From assembly GCF_900105765.1 (NCBI RefSeq), contig NZ_FNTX01000002.1:1-64000 (forward strand): DNA of 64,000 bases, written 5' to 3'. Source of the stretch: Ruania alba. Lineage in GTDB: Bacteria > Actinomycetota > Actinomycetes > Actinomycetales > Beutenbergiaceae. Below the pieces are notes generated by a model. That model worked only from the letters and a program-made list of their open reading frames with translations. It did no database searches and was not told the origin of the DNA. How positions within the stretch are numbered: the first letter of the stretch is position 1; each line of letters begins with the position of its first letter. The translations under genes were made by a program, and so were the position numbers. Positions 54,599 to 62,578 of the stretch are shown in pieces.

Positions 54599-55504
54599 CT
54601 ACTCCCCGGCCGCCCGCTGCAGCCCTGGCCGCTTCCGCGGGGCGGAGATCCAGACGGCGGCACTCACCGCGAGCGTGCCTGCCACCTCACCCCAGGTGGG
54701 GATCTGGCGCAGCGCGATCACACCGATCACGGCCGCCGAGACCGGCAGCAGGGCGTTCAGCAAAGCGAACGTGGCTGTGCCCAACCGCTTCAGGGTGATC
54801 TGGTCGAGGGTGTACGGCAGCGCCGTGGAGAGCAGCCCGACCAGCACGACAACCAGCCCGATCGGCCAGGTCAGCTCCGTCACCGCGTCGGCCGCCAGCA
54901 ACGGCGCATACAGGAGCGAGGCCATCGTCAGGCCCATCGCGAGCGAGGCCACCCCGCTGCGCCGTTGCACGATCCGGCCACCGATCACCATGTATCCCGC
55001 CCAGAGCACCCCTGCTCCCAGGGCAGCGGCCAGACCGAGGGCGAGCTCCGCCGTCGCCCCCTGCACGGACCAGTCCAGCCCGACCAGGGAGATCGCGAGC
55101 ACGCCGGCGGCGGCGAGCGCCACGGCGATGCGGTGCCGCGCGGTTCGTCCGCCGATGGCGGCCACCGCTACTGGCCCGGCGAACTCGATCGCCACTGCGG
55201 CCCCCAGCGGCAGGTGGTCGATCGCCACGTAGAACAGGATGTTCATGCCGAGCAGGACCACCCCGAACAGCCCTGTCTGCGCCAGCTGGCGCCTGGTCCA
55301 TCGCAGCCGCCACGGCCGCACCAGCACCAGCAGCACCAAGGCCCCGACGGCGCCGCGCGCCCAGGCCACCGAGGTCGCCGGGATCACGGTGTACAGCCCC
55401 ACCGCGAGCGCCGCACCGATGTACTGGCTGATCCCGGCGGTCAGGAAGAGCATCGGTGCGGGGACACGGTCGAGCCTGCCCCCGCGTGCCGTGCTCACGC
55501 GCAC
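54599..55504 (-). CDS. EamA-family exporter (RhtA-like)
   Basis: A 301-residue permease with ten predicted membrane helices in two EamA halves. The sequence LLSTALPYTLDQITLKRL near residue 232 is characteristic of the RhtA/threonine-homoserine exporter branch. GTG start at 55504. Convergent with the MerR gene, 19 bases between stops. Confidence 0.85.
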   Translation of the reverse strand: MRVSTARGGRLDRVPAPMLFLTAGISQYIGAALAVGLYTVIPATSVAWARGAVGALVLLVLVRPWRLRWTRRQLAQTGLFGVVLLGMNILFYVAIDHLPLGAAVAIEFAGPVAVAAIGGRTARHRIAVALAAAGVLAISLVGLDWSVQGATAELALGLAAALGAGVLWAGYMVIGGRIVQRRSGVASLAMGLTMASLLYAPLLAADAVTELTWPIGLVVVLVGLLSTALPYTLDQITLKRLGTATFALLNALLPVSAAVIGVIALRQIPTWGEVAGTLAVSAAVWISAPRKRPGLQRAAGE

Positions 55505-55557
55505 CTGCCTGCCGTCATGGCTCCATGGTCACAGGTTTTCTCCGCTGCCTGCGCCGC

Positions 55558-56343
55558 TCACATCTGGACCCGGACCTGCAGGCCCCGGTGGTCCGAGATC
55601 GGCAGACGCGGCGCGGACACCTCACTCAGGGCTTCCCCACGGACGAGCACGTGGTCGAGCTGGCGGCGCGGATCGGCTGCTGGGAAGGTGCGGGCCCGGG
55701 GCAGCTGATAGCCGGGGGCGAGCACGGAGACCCACCCGGGGTCGAGGTTGAGGTCGCCGCAGACCAGCAGCCGACCCTGGGTCGCGCGGCCGAGGCGCTC
55801 GGCGGCGCGCAGCACCCGCGGGAGCTGGACGGCGGCCATCGGGCCCGCGAGCGAGAGGTGCGTGGAGCACACTGCCACCGGGCCTGCTGGGGCCTGCACG
55901 ATCGCCGCCAGCACCCCGCGCGGCTCGTCCTCCCACCATGCGGGGCGACCCCTGCGCAGCGCCGGCAGTGGCATCGGGACGCGAGGCAGCCGGGTGGTGA
56001 ACCAGGCCAGCACCGGGTACCGGGAGGCGATGGCCAGGCCGTAGGCGGGGCCGGGGTGGTTGCCGGCTCGCGCGGGAACCTGGTCCCGACGATGCCCTCG
56101 GCGCACGTCACCGGCGAGGGTGGCCGCATACCGCAGGTGGGGCAGCCCGAGCCCGTCGGCCACCAGCTGCGCCTGGTCCAGCCCACCGCTACGTGGCTGG
56201 CCGCGATCGACCTCCTGCAGGGCGACCACGTCCGCGCTCACCCCCGCCATGGCGTGGGTGAGCGCATCTGCATCGGTGGGACGGCCGGTCTCGGCGGTCA
56301 GGCCTCGCTGCAGGTTCAGGGTGAGGACCTGCAGGTGGCTCAC
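55558..56343 (-). CDS. Endonuclease/exonuclease/phosphatase-family hydrolase
   Basis: A 261-residue metal-dependent phosphoesterase. Motifs of the fold are in order: VLTLNLQRG near residue 7, VVALQEVD near 37 (metal Glu), THLSLAG near 165, CGDLNLDPG near 196 and a C-terminal PISDHRGLQV (catalytic Asp-His). Substrate unknown (nucleic acid, inositol or sphingomyelin-like lipid). Start GTG 56343 overlaps the msrB stop by four bases. Confidence 0.82.
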   Translation of the reverse strand: MSHLQVLTLNLQRGLTAETGRPTDADALTHAMAGVSADVVALQEVDRGQPRSGGLDQAQLVADGLGLPHLRYAATLAGDVRRGHRRDQVPARAGNHPGPAYGLAIASRYPVLAWFTTRLPRVPMPLPALRRGRPAWWEDEPRGVLAAIVQAPAGPVAVCSTHLSLAGPMAAVQLPRVLRAAERLGRATQGRLLVCGDLNLDPGWVSVLAPGYQLPRARTFPAADPRRQLDHVLVRGEALSEVSAPRLPISDHRGLQVRVQM

Positions 56344-56756
56344 GCTCCGCCGTCGGGCTCTGCGCCCTCCTCGAAGCTGAGCGAGACGGAGTTCATGCAG
56401 TACCGGTCCCCGGTGGGGGTCTGCGGGGCGTCCGGGAAGACGTGCCCGAGGTGCGAGCCGCACCGCGCGCAACGCACCTCGGTGCGAAGCATGCCGAGGC
56501 TGTGGTCGTCGATCGTCTCCACGGCGTCGGAGTCCTGCGGGGCGTAGAAGCTGGGCCAGCCGCAGTGGGAGTCGAACTTCGTGGTGGAGCGGAACAGCTC
56601 GTTCCCGCACGCGCGGCACCGGTAGATCCCCTCGCGGTTCTCGTTCAGCAGCGCCCCGGTGCCGGCCCGCTCGGTCCCGGCCTCGCGCAGCACGGCGTAC
56701 TCGGTCGGGTCCAGCTCGGACCGCCACTGCTCCTCGGACTTGCTCACCTCGTACAT
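56340..56756 (-). CDS. msrB: Peptide-methionine (R)-S-oxide reductase
   Basis: A 138-residue enzyme that repairs methionine-R-sulfoxide in proteins. Zinc is bound by two CxxC pairs (CRAC near 48, CARC near 97). The catalytic Cys lies in DRYCMNSVSLSF near residue 121, and CGWPSFY is a family signature. Start ATG 56756. Confidence 0.95.
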   Translation of the reverse strand: MYEVSKSEEQWRSELDPTEYAVLREAGTERAGTGALLNENREGIYRCRACGNELFRSTTKFDSHCGWPSFYAPQDSDAVETIDDHSLGMLRTEVRCARCGSHLGHVFPDAPQTPTGDRYCMNSVSLSFEEGAEPDGGA

Positions 56757-56909
56757 CTCGCCATCATCCCACCCCGCCGGAGAAGTCCGACGTCGATCTG
56801 GCGGCCCGATCGACGTCGGTTCTCCCCGGGTACGACGCTGCCGTCCGCCCGGACCAGGCAGAATGGTGCTGCCCAGCTCGGCAAACCCCCTCTTGGAGTG
56901 CTCTCCCCT

Positions 56910-57680
56910 ATGCGCGTGCTCATCACCAACGACGACGGCATCACCTCCCCCGGACTGGCGATCCTTGCGCACGTGGCCGCGGACGCCGGGCACGAGGTCC
57001 TCGTGGCCCCGCCGAACCGGGAGTACTCCGGGTACAGCGCCGGGCTGAACGGCGAGCAGGGCGACGACGGCAACCTGCTCCGGACCGAGGGCCGTCCACC
57101 GGGGCTGCGCGCGGACATCGAGGCATTCGGGGTGCACGCCAGCCCGGCGCTGATCGCCTACGCCGCAGGGATGGGCGGCCTCGGGCCGCGGCCGGACCTG
57201 GTGCTCTCCGGCATCAACCTCGGTCCGAACGTGGGGCCGGCGATCCTGCACTCGGGCACCGTGGGGGCGGCACTCTCGGCCGCCGCGCAGGGGATCCCCG
57301 CCGTCGCCTTCTCCAGCACCGGCCGCGAGATCGAGCACCCGGAGACCGCCACCGCGGTGGTCACCGAGGCGTTCCGGTGGGTCACCAGCCACCCGCAGGA
57401 CGGGCGCGTGCTCAACATCAACATGCCGGACATCCCGATGGCACAGCTGCGCGGGCTGCGCACCGCCGTCCCGGCCCGGTTCACCCTCGAGGACGGTGAG
57501 CGGGACCGGCAGGTCCAGCGCCTGCTTTTCCAGCCCTTCTCCGCCGACGCCGTCACGTTCGAGCCGGAGACCGACGCCGGTCTGCTCACCCGCGGGTGGG
57601 CGACGGCCACCCTGCTTCGGTCGCACACGCACGACGAGTCGGCCGCGACGATGCCCGGATTCCAGACTCAGGAGGCCTAA
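56910..57680 (+). CDS. surE: 5'/3'-nucleotidase SurE
   Basis: A 256-residue survival protein that removes phosphate from nucleoside monophosphates. N-terminal metal site LITNDDGITSPGL, conserved LSGINLGPNVG near 105 and HSGTVGAA near 116. ATG 56910 after CTTGGAG. Followed 3 bases later by galE, so probably co-transcribed. Confidence 0.93.
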   Translation: MRVLITNDDGITSPGLAILAHVAADAGHEVLVAPPNREYSGYSAGLNGEQGDDGNLLRTEGRPPGLRADIEAFGVHASPALIAYAAGMGGLGPRPDLVLSGINLGPNVGPAILHSGTVGAALSAAAQGIPAVAFSSTGREIEHPETATAVVTEAFRWVTSHPQDGRVLNINMPDIPMAQLRGLRTAVPARFTLEDGERDRQVQRLLFQPFSADAVTFEPETDAGLLTRGWATATLLRSHTHDESAATMPGFQTQEA

Positions 57681-57683
57681 GCG

Positions 57684-58649
57684 ATGACATGGTTGGTGAC
57701 CGGCGGAGCCGGCTACATCGGAGCGCACGTGGTGCGCGCGTTCACCACAGCGGGGATCGACGTCGTGGTGGTGGACGACCTGTCCAGCGGACTGGGCGGG
57801 TTCGTGCCCCAGGGGGTGCCCTTCGAGCAGGCGTCCATCCTGGACACCGAGCGCCTCACCGGGATCATGCGCACGCACTCGGTCCAGGGTGTGGTCCACG
57901 TGGCCGGGTTCAAGTACGCCGGGGTGAGCGTGCAGCGGCCGCTGCACACCTACACCCAGAACGTCACCGGCACGGTCAGCGTGCTGGAGGCGATGGCCGC
58001 CGCCGGGGTCCCCGCGATCGTGTTCTCCTCCTCCGCCGCCACCTACGGCACCCCGGAGGTGGACCTGGTCACCGAGGACACCGCCACTCGCCCGGAGTCG
58101 CCCTACGGGGAGTCCAAGCTCATCGGTGAGTGGCTGCTGGCCGACCAGGCGCGCGCCACCGGGCTGCTGCACACGTCGTTGCGGTACTTCAACGTCGTCG
58201 GCTCCGGCTCACCCGACCTGCGCGACGTCTCCCCGCACAACCTGTTCCCGCTGGTGATGGACGCACTCGTCGAGGGCCGGACCCCGAAGATCATGGGCAC
58301 CGACTACGACACCCCGGACGGCACCTGCGTGCGTGACTACATCCACGTCGCCGATCTCGCGGATGCGCACGTGAACGCCGCCAAGGCGCTCGCTCAGGGG
58401 CAGAACCTGCTGCCGGTGTACAACCTGGGCAGCGGCGACGGGGTCTCGGTGCGCCAGATCATGGACACCATCGCTGCCGTCACCGGGATCGACTTCGAGC
58501 CCGAGCTGGTCGACCGCCGGCCCGGCGACCCGGCCCGGATCGTCGCCTCCGGTGAGGCCGCGGCCCGCGACCTGGGCTGGCAGATGACGCACACCCTGGA
58601 GCAGATGGTCTCCAGCGCATGGGAAGCCCGCCAGGCCGCCGACGCCTGA
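57684..58649 (+). CDS. galE: UDP-glucose 4-epimerase
   Basis: A 321-residue extended short-chain dehydrogenase that interconverts UDP-glucose and UDP-galactose. NAD site TGGAGYIGAHVV, SSSAATYG serine and catalytic YGESK near residue 141, PDGTCVRDYIHV near 209. ATG 57684. The heptamer repeat array begins 20 bases after its stop. Confidence 0.92.
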   Translation: MTWLVTGGAGYIGAHVVRAFTTAGIDVVVVDDLSSGLGGFVPQGVPFEQASILDTERLTGIMRTHSVQGVVHVAGFKYAGVSVQRPLHTYTQNVTGTVSVLEAMAAAGVPAIVFSSSAATYGTPEVDLVTEDTATRPESPYGESKLIGEWLLADQARATGLLHTSLRYFNVVGSGSPDLRDVSPHNLFPLVMDALVEGRTPKIMGTDYDTPDGTCVRDYIHVADLADAHVNAAKALAQGQNLLPVYNLGSGDGVSVRQIMDTIAAVTGIDFEPELVDRRPGDPARIVASGEAAARDLGWQMTHTLEQMVSSAWEARQAADA

Positions 58650-58669
58650 CGCTTGCCTGCACCGGTACC

Positions 58670-58788
58670 GGCACCCGGCACCCAGCACCCGGCACCCAGC
58701 ACCCAGCACCCAGCACCCGGCACCCGGCACCCGGCACCCGGCACCCGGCACCCGGCACCCGGCACCCGGCACCCGGCACCCGGCACCC
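58670..58788. repeat. Tandem heptanucleotide array, 17 units
   Basis: Seventeen uninterrupted units of GGCACCC, of which units 3, 5, 6 and 7 read AGCACCC, followed by a partial unit ending GGCAC. It lies in the gap between galE and the convergent zincin-like gene. Its length is a multiple of seven, so copy number can change by slippage. No spacers, so it is not a CRISPR. Confidence 0.95.
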
Positions 58789-58880
58789 GGCACTATCTGA
58801 CATACCTCCGGCAGACTGACCTACCGCCGTCGGTGGGTCACTCTGCCGAACCTCGTTCAGACGCGCGGCGAATGCGGACC

Positions 58881-59240
58881 TCAGCCCCAGCCGAGCGCGT
58901 GCAGGCGCGCGTCGTCGATGCCGAAGTGGTGCGCGATCTCGTGGATCACAGTCACCGCGACCTCTTCGGCGACCTCGTCGACCGACTCGCAGAACCGCAG
59001 CGTGGGGTTGCGGTAGATGGTGATCCGGTCCGGGAGCGATCCCGCTGCCCACCACTCCCCGCGCTCGGTGAGCGGGGTGCCCTCGTACAGGCCGAGCAGA
59101 TCCGCGTCACCGGCGTCGGCGGGTGGGTCGTCCTCCACCAGCACCACCACGTTGTCGATGTGCCGGGCGAGCTCGGGCGGGATCAGGTCGAGCCCTTCAC
59201 CGACGGCCGTCTCGAAGTCTTCCCGCGACATCTCGATCAC
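58881..59240 (-). CDS. Zincin-like metallopeptidase family protein
   Basis: A 119-residue minimal zinc-protease-fold protein (PF06262 type), with the HEIAHHFGIDD motif near residue 100 and the family YEGTPLTER near 52. Whether it cleaves proteins is not established for the family. GTG start at 59240 or ATG at 59231. Confidence 0.88.
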   Translation of the reverse strand: MIEMSREDFETAVGEGLDLIPPELARHIDNVVVLVEDDPPADAGDADLLGLYEGTPLTERGEWWAAGSLPDRITIYRNPTLRFCESVDEVAEEVAVTVIHEIAHHFGIDDARLHALGWG

Positions 59241-59293
59241 CCGGGCAGTCTCTCACTGCGACCGACTCCGGGTCGCGCCGGCACCCGCCCACG

Positions 59294-59420
59294 AGGTGCC
59301 ACTCGCCGTCGGTATCCGGGCCCGGTGCCGACGGCCGATGGCACCTACCCGCGAGGGCGCCCTCGGTAGGTGCCACTCGCCGTCGGGACGAGCGCCGAGC
59401 GGCGACAGGCGGTGGCACCT
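59294..59420. repeat. Cluster of inverted 19-base repeats
   Basis: Four related units alternate in orientation: AGGTGCCACTCGCCGTCGG at 59294-59312 and 59368-59386 (identical), and inverted relatives at 59328-59346 and 59402-59420. A further near-palindrome with arms GGCACCTACC / GGTAGGTGCC spans 59340-59374 around the palindrome GAGGGCGCCCTC. The region 59241-59557 holds no gene, only this structure and the tRNA promoter region. Confidence 0.8.
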
Positions 59421-59557
59421 ACTGGGTCAGGAGGTCGCCCCGACGGCGCCTGGCACCAGCGTGCTCCACGTCACGTTCAGGCGTTTTGCCGAGCGGGCCA
59501 AGTCTGTCGTATGCTTTCCGAGGTTCTGGGGCGTCGGACGGCGTCACGGGCAACCGG

Positions 59558-59630
59558 GCCCCCATCGTCTAGCGGCCTAGGACCCCGCCCTTTCACGGCG
59601 GTAGCACGGGTTCGAATCCCGTTGGGGGTA
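59558..59630 (+). tRNA. tRNA-Glu (anticodon TTC)
   Basis: A 73-base cloverleaf: acceptor GCCCCCA paired with TGGGGGT (one G-U pair), anticodon stem CCGCC/GGCGG around loop CTTTCAC, T arm GGGTTCGAATCCC. CCA is not encoded. First of a three-tRNA cluster. Confidence 0.95.
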
Positions 59631-59659
59631 CGACCACAATTTCATAGCAACACACGCGA

Positions 59660-59733
59660 GGCCCCGTAGCTCAGTTGGTCAGAGCGCCGCCCTGTCACGG
59701 CGGAGGCCGCCGGTTCAAGTCCGGTCGGGGTCG
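59660..59733 (+). tRNA. tRNA-Asp (anticodon GTC)
   Basis: A 74-base cloverleaf: acceptor GGCCCCG/CGGGGTC, anticodon loop CTGTCAC, T arm CCGGTTCAAGTCCGG, discriminator G. CCA is not encoded. Confidence 0.95.
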
Positions 59734-59737
59734 CGAT

Positions 59738-59771
59738 CAATCGCCCGGTCACCACCATGACCGGGCGATTG
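59738..59771 (+). terminator. Terminator between tRNA-Asp and tRNA-Phe
   Basis: A perfect 14-base stem, CAATCGCCCGGTCA with its complement, around a six-base loop. It ends six bases before tRNA-Phe, so that tRNA either has its own promoter beyond or within the hairpin, or is made by processing. Confidence 0.75.
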
Positions 59772-59777
59772 TGTCAG

Positions 59778-59850
59778 GGCTCTGTAGCTCAGTTGGTAGA
59801 GCGTTCGACTGAAAATCGAAAGGTCACCGGATCGACGCCGGTCGGAGCCA
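59778..59850 (+). tRNA. tRNA-Phe (anticodon GAA)
   Basis: A 73-base cloverleaf: acceptor GGCTCTG/CGGAGCC, D arm GCTCAGTTGGTAGAGC, anticodon stem TTCGA/TCGAA with loop CTGAAAA, discriminator A. CCA is not encoded. Note the unusual T loop ATCGACG in place of TTCGANN. Confidence 0.93.
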
Positions 59851-59871
59851 CCGAAGAACAGCAGATCAACC

Positions 59872-59903
59872 CAGCCCCGCCCGGAACTCCTGGAGCGGGG
59901 CTG
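59872..59903 (+). terminator. Terminator after tRNA-Phe
   Basis: Nine-base stem CAGCCCCGC/GCGGGGCTG with a 14-base loop followed by AGTTGTT, 21 bases beyond the tRNA. The next 250 bases to 60157 hold no gene I can support. Confidence 0.75.
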
Positions 59904-60157
59904 AGTTGTTCCACCGATCGGGACCGGAGCCCACCTGGAGGCGGCCCCGCTGACCGGTTCACGTGCGCCTACCCAGTAGCGCAGCGCGATTCCAGGGCAC
60001 CACTGGCGGGCACGGCTGAGCCTGCCCCCGCCATCGTGAAGATCACAGGTCCCAGGGGTCCGTAGACTGCGAGTTGCCGAACTCCGGCCGACACGGTTGG
60101 GTGAGGACCCGTACAGGCATCGACGTCACGAACCAAGGCAATCGAGAGGTGAGCACG

Positions 60158-60565
60158 GTGAGCCAGAGCACGAAGGACCCTGGGTCGGGGCAGGAGCCGT
60201 CGATCGGCGCCCTGGTCGGCCAGCTCACTGAGAGCCTCTCCCGGCTCCTGCGGGACGAGCTCCAGCTGCTTCAGGCGCAGATCGCGGAGAAGGGGAAGTC
60301 GGTCGGGATCGGTGGCGGGCTGCTCGCCGGCGCCGGCGTGTTCGCCCTGTTCGGGCTCGGTTGGCTGTTCACCGCAGCGATGCTCGCACTGGCCACTGTG
60401 CTGCCGTACTGGGCGGCCGCGCTGATCGTGGCCGGTGGGATCCTGCTCATCACGGCGATCCTCGCGCTGGTGGGCAAGACGCTGCTGAAGAAGGGCCCCA
60501 CCCCGCAGCCCAAGGACAGCGTGATGAAGGACGTCGAGGCGATCAAGCAGGGAGTGGGCAAGTGA
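60158..60565 (+). CDS. Actinobacterial holin-X-like (phage holin family) membrane protein
   Basis: A 135-residue protein with an amphipathic N-terminal helix (LTESLSRLLRDELQLLQAQI) and two membrane helices (about 47-72 and 78-100). It belongs to the chromosomal holin-like family usually paired with a DUF3618 gene and is not evidence of a prophage. GTG 60158 was chosen because GAGAGGTGA lies at a normal distance; GTG 60149 is in frame. The stop overlaps the next start (GTGA). Confidence 0.82.
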   Translation: MSQSTKDPGSGQEPSIGALVGQLTESLSRLLRDELQLLQAQIAEKGKSVGIGGGLLAGAGVFALFGLGWLFTAAMLALATVLPYWAAALIVAGGILLITAILALVGKTLLKKGPTPQPKDSVMKDVEAIKQGVGK

Positions 60566-60843
60566 GCGGTGAGAGCGAGCAGACGCGGAAGCGCACGGTC
60601 GCAGAGATCGAGGCAGACCTCGCGGCCAGTCGTGAGCAGTTGACCAAGGCTGTCGACGAACTCTCGCGACGCGTGGACCCTCGCCGTCAGGTCGAGGACG
60701 TCAAGGAACGCGCACGTGACAGCGCGACATCCTTCGTCGACGGGCTCAAGTCCGGCGACCCCAAGGCGCTCGGCATCGCCGGCGCAGCAGCAGCGACCGT
60801 CCTCGCGATCGTCGGTCTGACCGTCGCACGCCGGAAGAAGTGA
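60562..60843 (+). CDS. DUF3618 domain protein
   Basis: A 93-residue protein. The N-terminal helix carries the family motif AEIEADLAASREQLTKAVDELSRRVDP (key residues I-E-x-x-L, R-x-x-L, L-x-x-R-V-D-P). A single membrane helix lies near the C-terminus (GIAGAAAATVLAIVGLTVA). Translationally coupled to the holin-like gene; together they are a common envelope-associated pair of unknown function. Confidence 0.85.
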   Translation: MSGESEQTRKRTVAEIEADLAASREQLTKAVDELSRRVDPRRQVEDVKERARDSATSFVDGLKSGDPKALGIAGAAAATVLAIVGLTVARRKK

Positions 60844-61016
60844 TCTGTCTCACTCAACGAGACCCATCTCCTCGCAGGACGGCGCATTTCGTCCCGTTCG
60901 GTTCGCCCGCTGGCCGAATCACGGGGTACGGTTGAGACACGACAAATGACCATTCCCGGTGTCACTACGTCCTCGGACGGTGTGGTGCCGGCACCAACGG
61001 TGGAGGGGGTCACGCC

Positions 61017-61208
61017 ATGGGGCGCGGCCGTCAGAAGGCAAAGCAGACGAAGGTTGCTCGGAAGCTGAAGTACTACAGCCCCGAGACGGACTACAACGCG
61101 CTCGAGCGCGAGCTGGCTTCGTCGACGCAGACCGACCTTGCGGATCGGTATGACATTCCGCCTGCGGAGGACGAGGACGACTGGCAGTCGCCACCGTCCC
61201 GTCACTGA
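61017..61208 (+). CDS. DUF3073 family protein
   Basis: A 63-residue basic protein starting MGRGRQKAKQTKVARKLKYY, the hallmark of this actinobacterial family, with an acidic C-terminus. Function unknown. Its position next to purM is conserved in many actinobacteria. The 239 bases after it, to the purM stop, hold only a 9-base inverted repeat (ATGGTCGCG / CGCGACCAT) that may end transcription. Confidence 0.9.
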   Translation: MGRGRQKAKQTKVARKLKYYSPETDYNALERELASSTQTDLADRYDIPPAEDEDDWQSPPSRH

Positions 61209-61447
61209 ACGTGCAAGCCGCGCGGTAGGCGCGCGTCTCGTTCCTTCAGTGTGCCGCAGGCCCCGTCGGGTGCCGACGATGCGTGATGGTCGCGGCCGGT
61301 CCTGATCGGGTCAGACTCTGGTCAGGGTCAGTCGCGACCATGCGTCCACGCGTGACCACCCGGATGCGTGCCCGCCCGCACCATGGGGCCGGCCGATCAT
61401 TGCGCGACCTCGCAGCCAGCGACGCCCGCTCGCGGGCATCCGATGGC

Positions 61448-62578
61448 TCACGACGTGCGGTAGTCGCCGATCAGGCGAACTCCGCCACCATGCACGCCCT
61501 TGGTCCCGCTGACGATCTCGACGTCGCCACCAGCGGTCAGGTCGACGTCCTCAGCGCCACGGACGACGCCGAGCTCCCAGGCGGGAACGCCTCGCTCGGT
61601 GCACAGCCGTCGCGCCGCGTCTACTCCGTCAGCAGGGAGCACCGCCACCATGCCCACGCCGAGGTTCAGGGTGTTCTGCAGGTCGGTCCACGGCACGGAG
61701 CCGAGGCGGCGCACCATGTCGAACACCGGTGGCACCACCCAGGACGAGCGGTCCACGTCCGCCACCAGTCCAGCGGGCAGCACTCGAGCCAGGTTGGCCG
61801 CCAGTCCCCCACCGGTCACGTGCGTGAAGGCGTGCACGCCCACGTCGTCCGCTCGGGCCAGCGCCAGGCAGTCGGCGGCATAGACCCTGGTCGGCTCCAG
61901 CAGCTCAGCGCCGAGAGTACGCCCCAGCTCAGGCACGTCCCGGTCCAGCTCCCAGCCGGCCACACTGATCACGCGACGCACCAGCGAGTACCCGTTGGAG
62001 TGCAGACCGCTCGCGCCCATCGCAAGCAGCACGTCACCGGCCTGCACGCGGTCGGGTCCGAGCAACGCGTCGGCCTCGACCACTCCGGTCGCCGCGCCGG
62101 CCACGTCATACTCGTCGGGGTCCAGCAGACCCGGGTGCTCGGCCGTCTCGCCGCCCACCAGGGCGGTCCCGGCCACCGAGCAGGCCGCCGCGATCCCTCG
62201 CACGATGTCGGCGATCCGTTCCGGCACCACGGAGCCGCAGGCGATGTAGTCGGTCATGAACAACGGCTCGGCACCCACCACCACGATGTCGTCGACCACC
62301 ATGCCGACCAGGTCGAAGCCGATGGTGTCGTGGATGTCGAGCGCCTGCGCGAGCGCCACCTTGGTGCCGACGCCGTCGGTGGAGCTGGCCAGCAACGGCT
62401 TGCGGTACCGCGTCAGGGCCGTGGCATCGTAGAGACCGGCGAAGCCACCGACACCACCGAGCACCTGCGGCCCGTGCGTGGCCCGGACGGCGTCCTTCAT
62501 CAGTTCGACGGCTTTGTCCCCGGCCTCGGTGTCGACCCCGGCGGAGGCATACGTGATGGGTGCGTTGGATGTCGTCAT
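61448..62578 (-). CDS. purM: Phosphoribosylformylglycinamidine cyclo-ligase (AIR synthetase)
   Basis: A 376-residue purine-synthesis enzyme that closes the imidazole ring using ATP. Motifs: ITYASAGVDTEAGD at the start, LLASSTDGVGTKVALA near 62 and GGETAEHPGLL near 144, HAFTHVTGGGLAANLARVLP near 236. ATG 62578 overlaps the purF stop by four bases, the usual purF-purM coupling. Confidence 0.96.
   Translation of the reverse strand: MTTSNAPITYASAGVDTEAGDKAVELMKDAVRATHGPQVLGGVGGFAGLYDATALTRYRKPLLASSTDGVGTKVALAQALDIHDTIGFDLVGMVVDDIVVVGAEPLFMTDYIACGSVVPERIADIVRGIAAACSVAGTALVGGETAEHPGLLDPDEYDVAGAATGVVEADALLGPDRVQAGDVLLAMGASGLHSNGYSLVRRVISVAGWELDRDVPELGRTLGAELLEPTRVYAADCLALARADDVGVHAFTHVTGGGLAANLARVLPAGLVADVDRSSWVVPPVFDMVRRLGSVPWTDLQNTLNLGVGMVAVLPADGVDAARRLCTERGVPAWELGVVRGAEDVDLTAGGDVEIVSGTKGVHGGGVRLIGDYRTS

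Noticed and set aside
58670-58788. CRISPR array
   Set aside because: Seven-base units without spacers and no cas genes nearby.
60158-60843. Prophage remnant suggested by the holin-like gene
   Set aside because: The holin-X-like/DUF3618 pair is a common chromosomal pair in actinobacteria; no other phage genes or integration sites are near, despite the tRNA genes.
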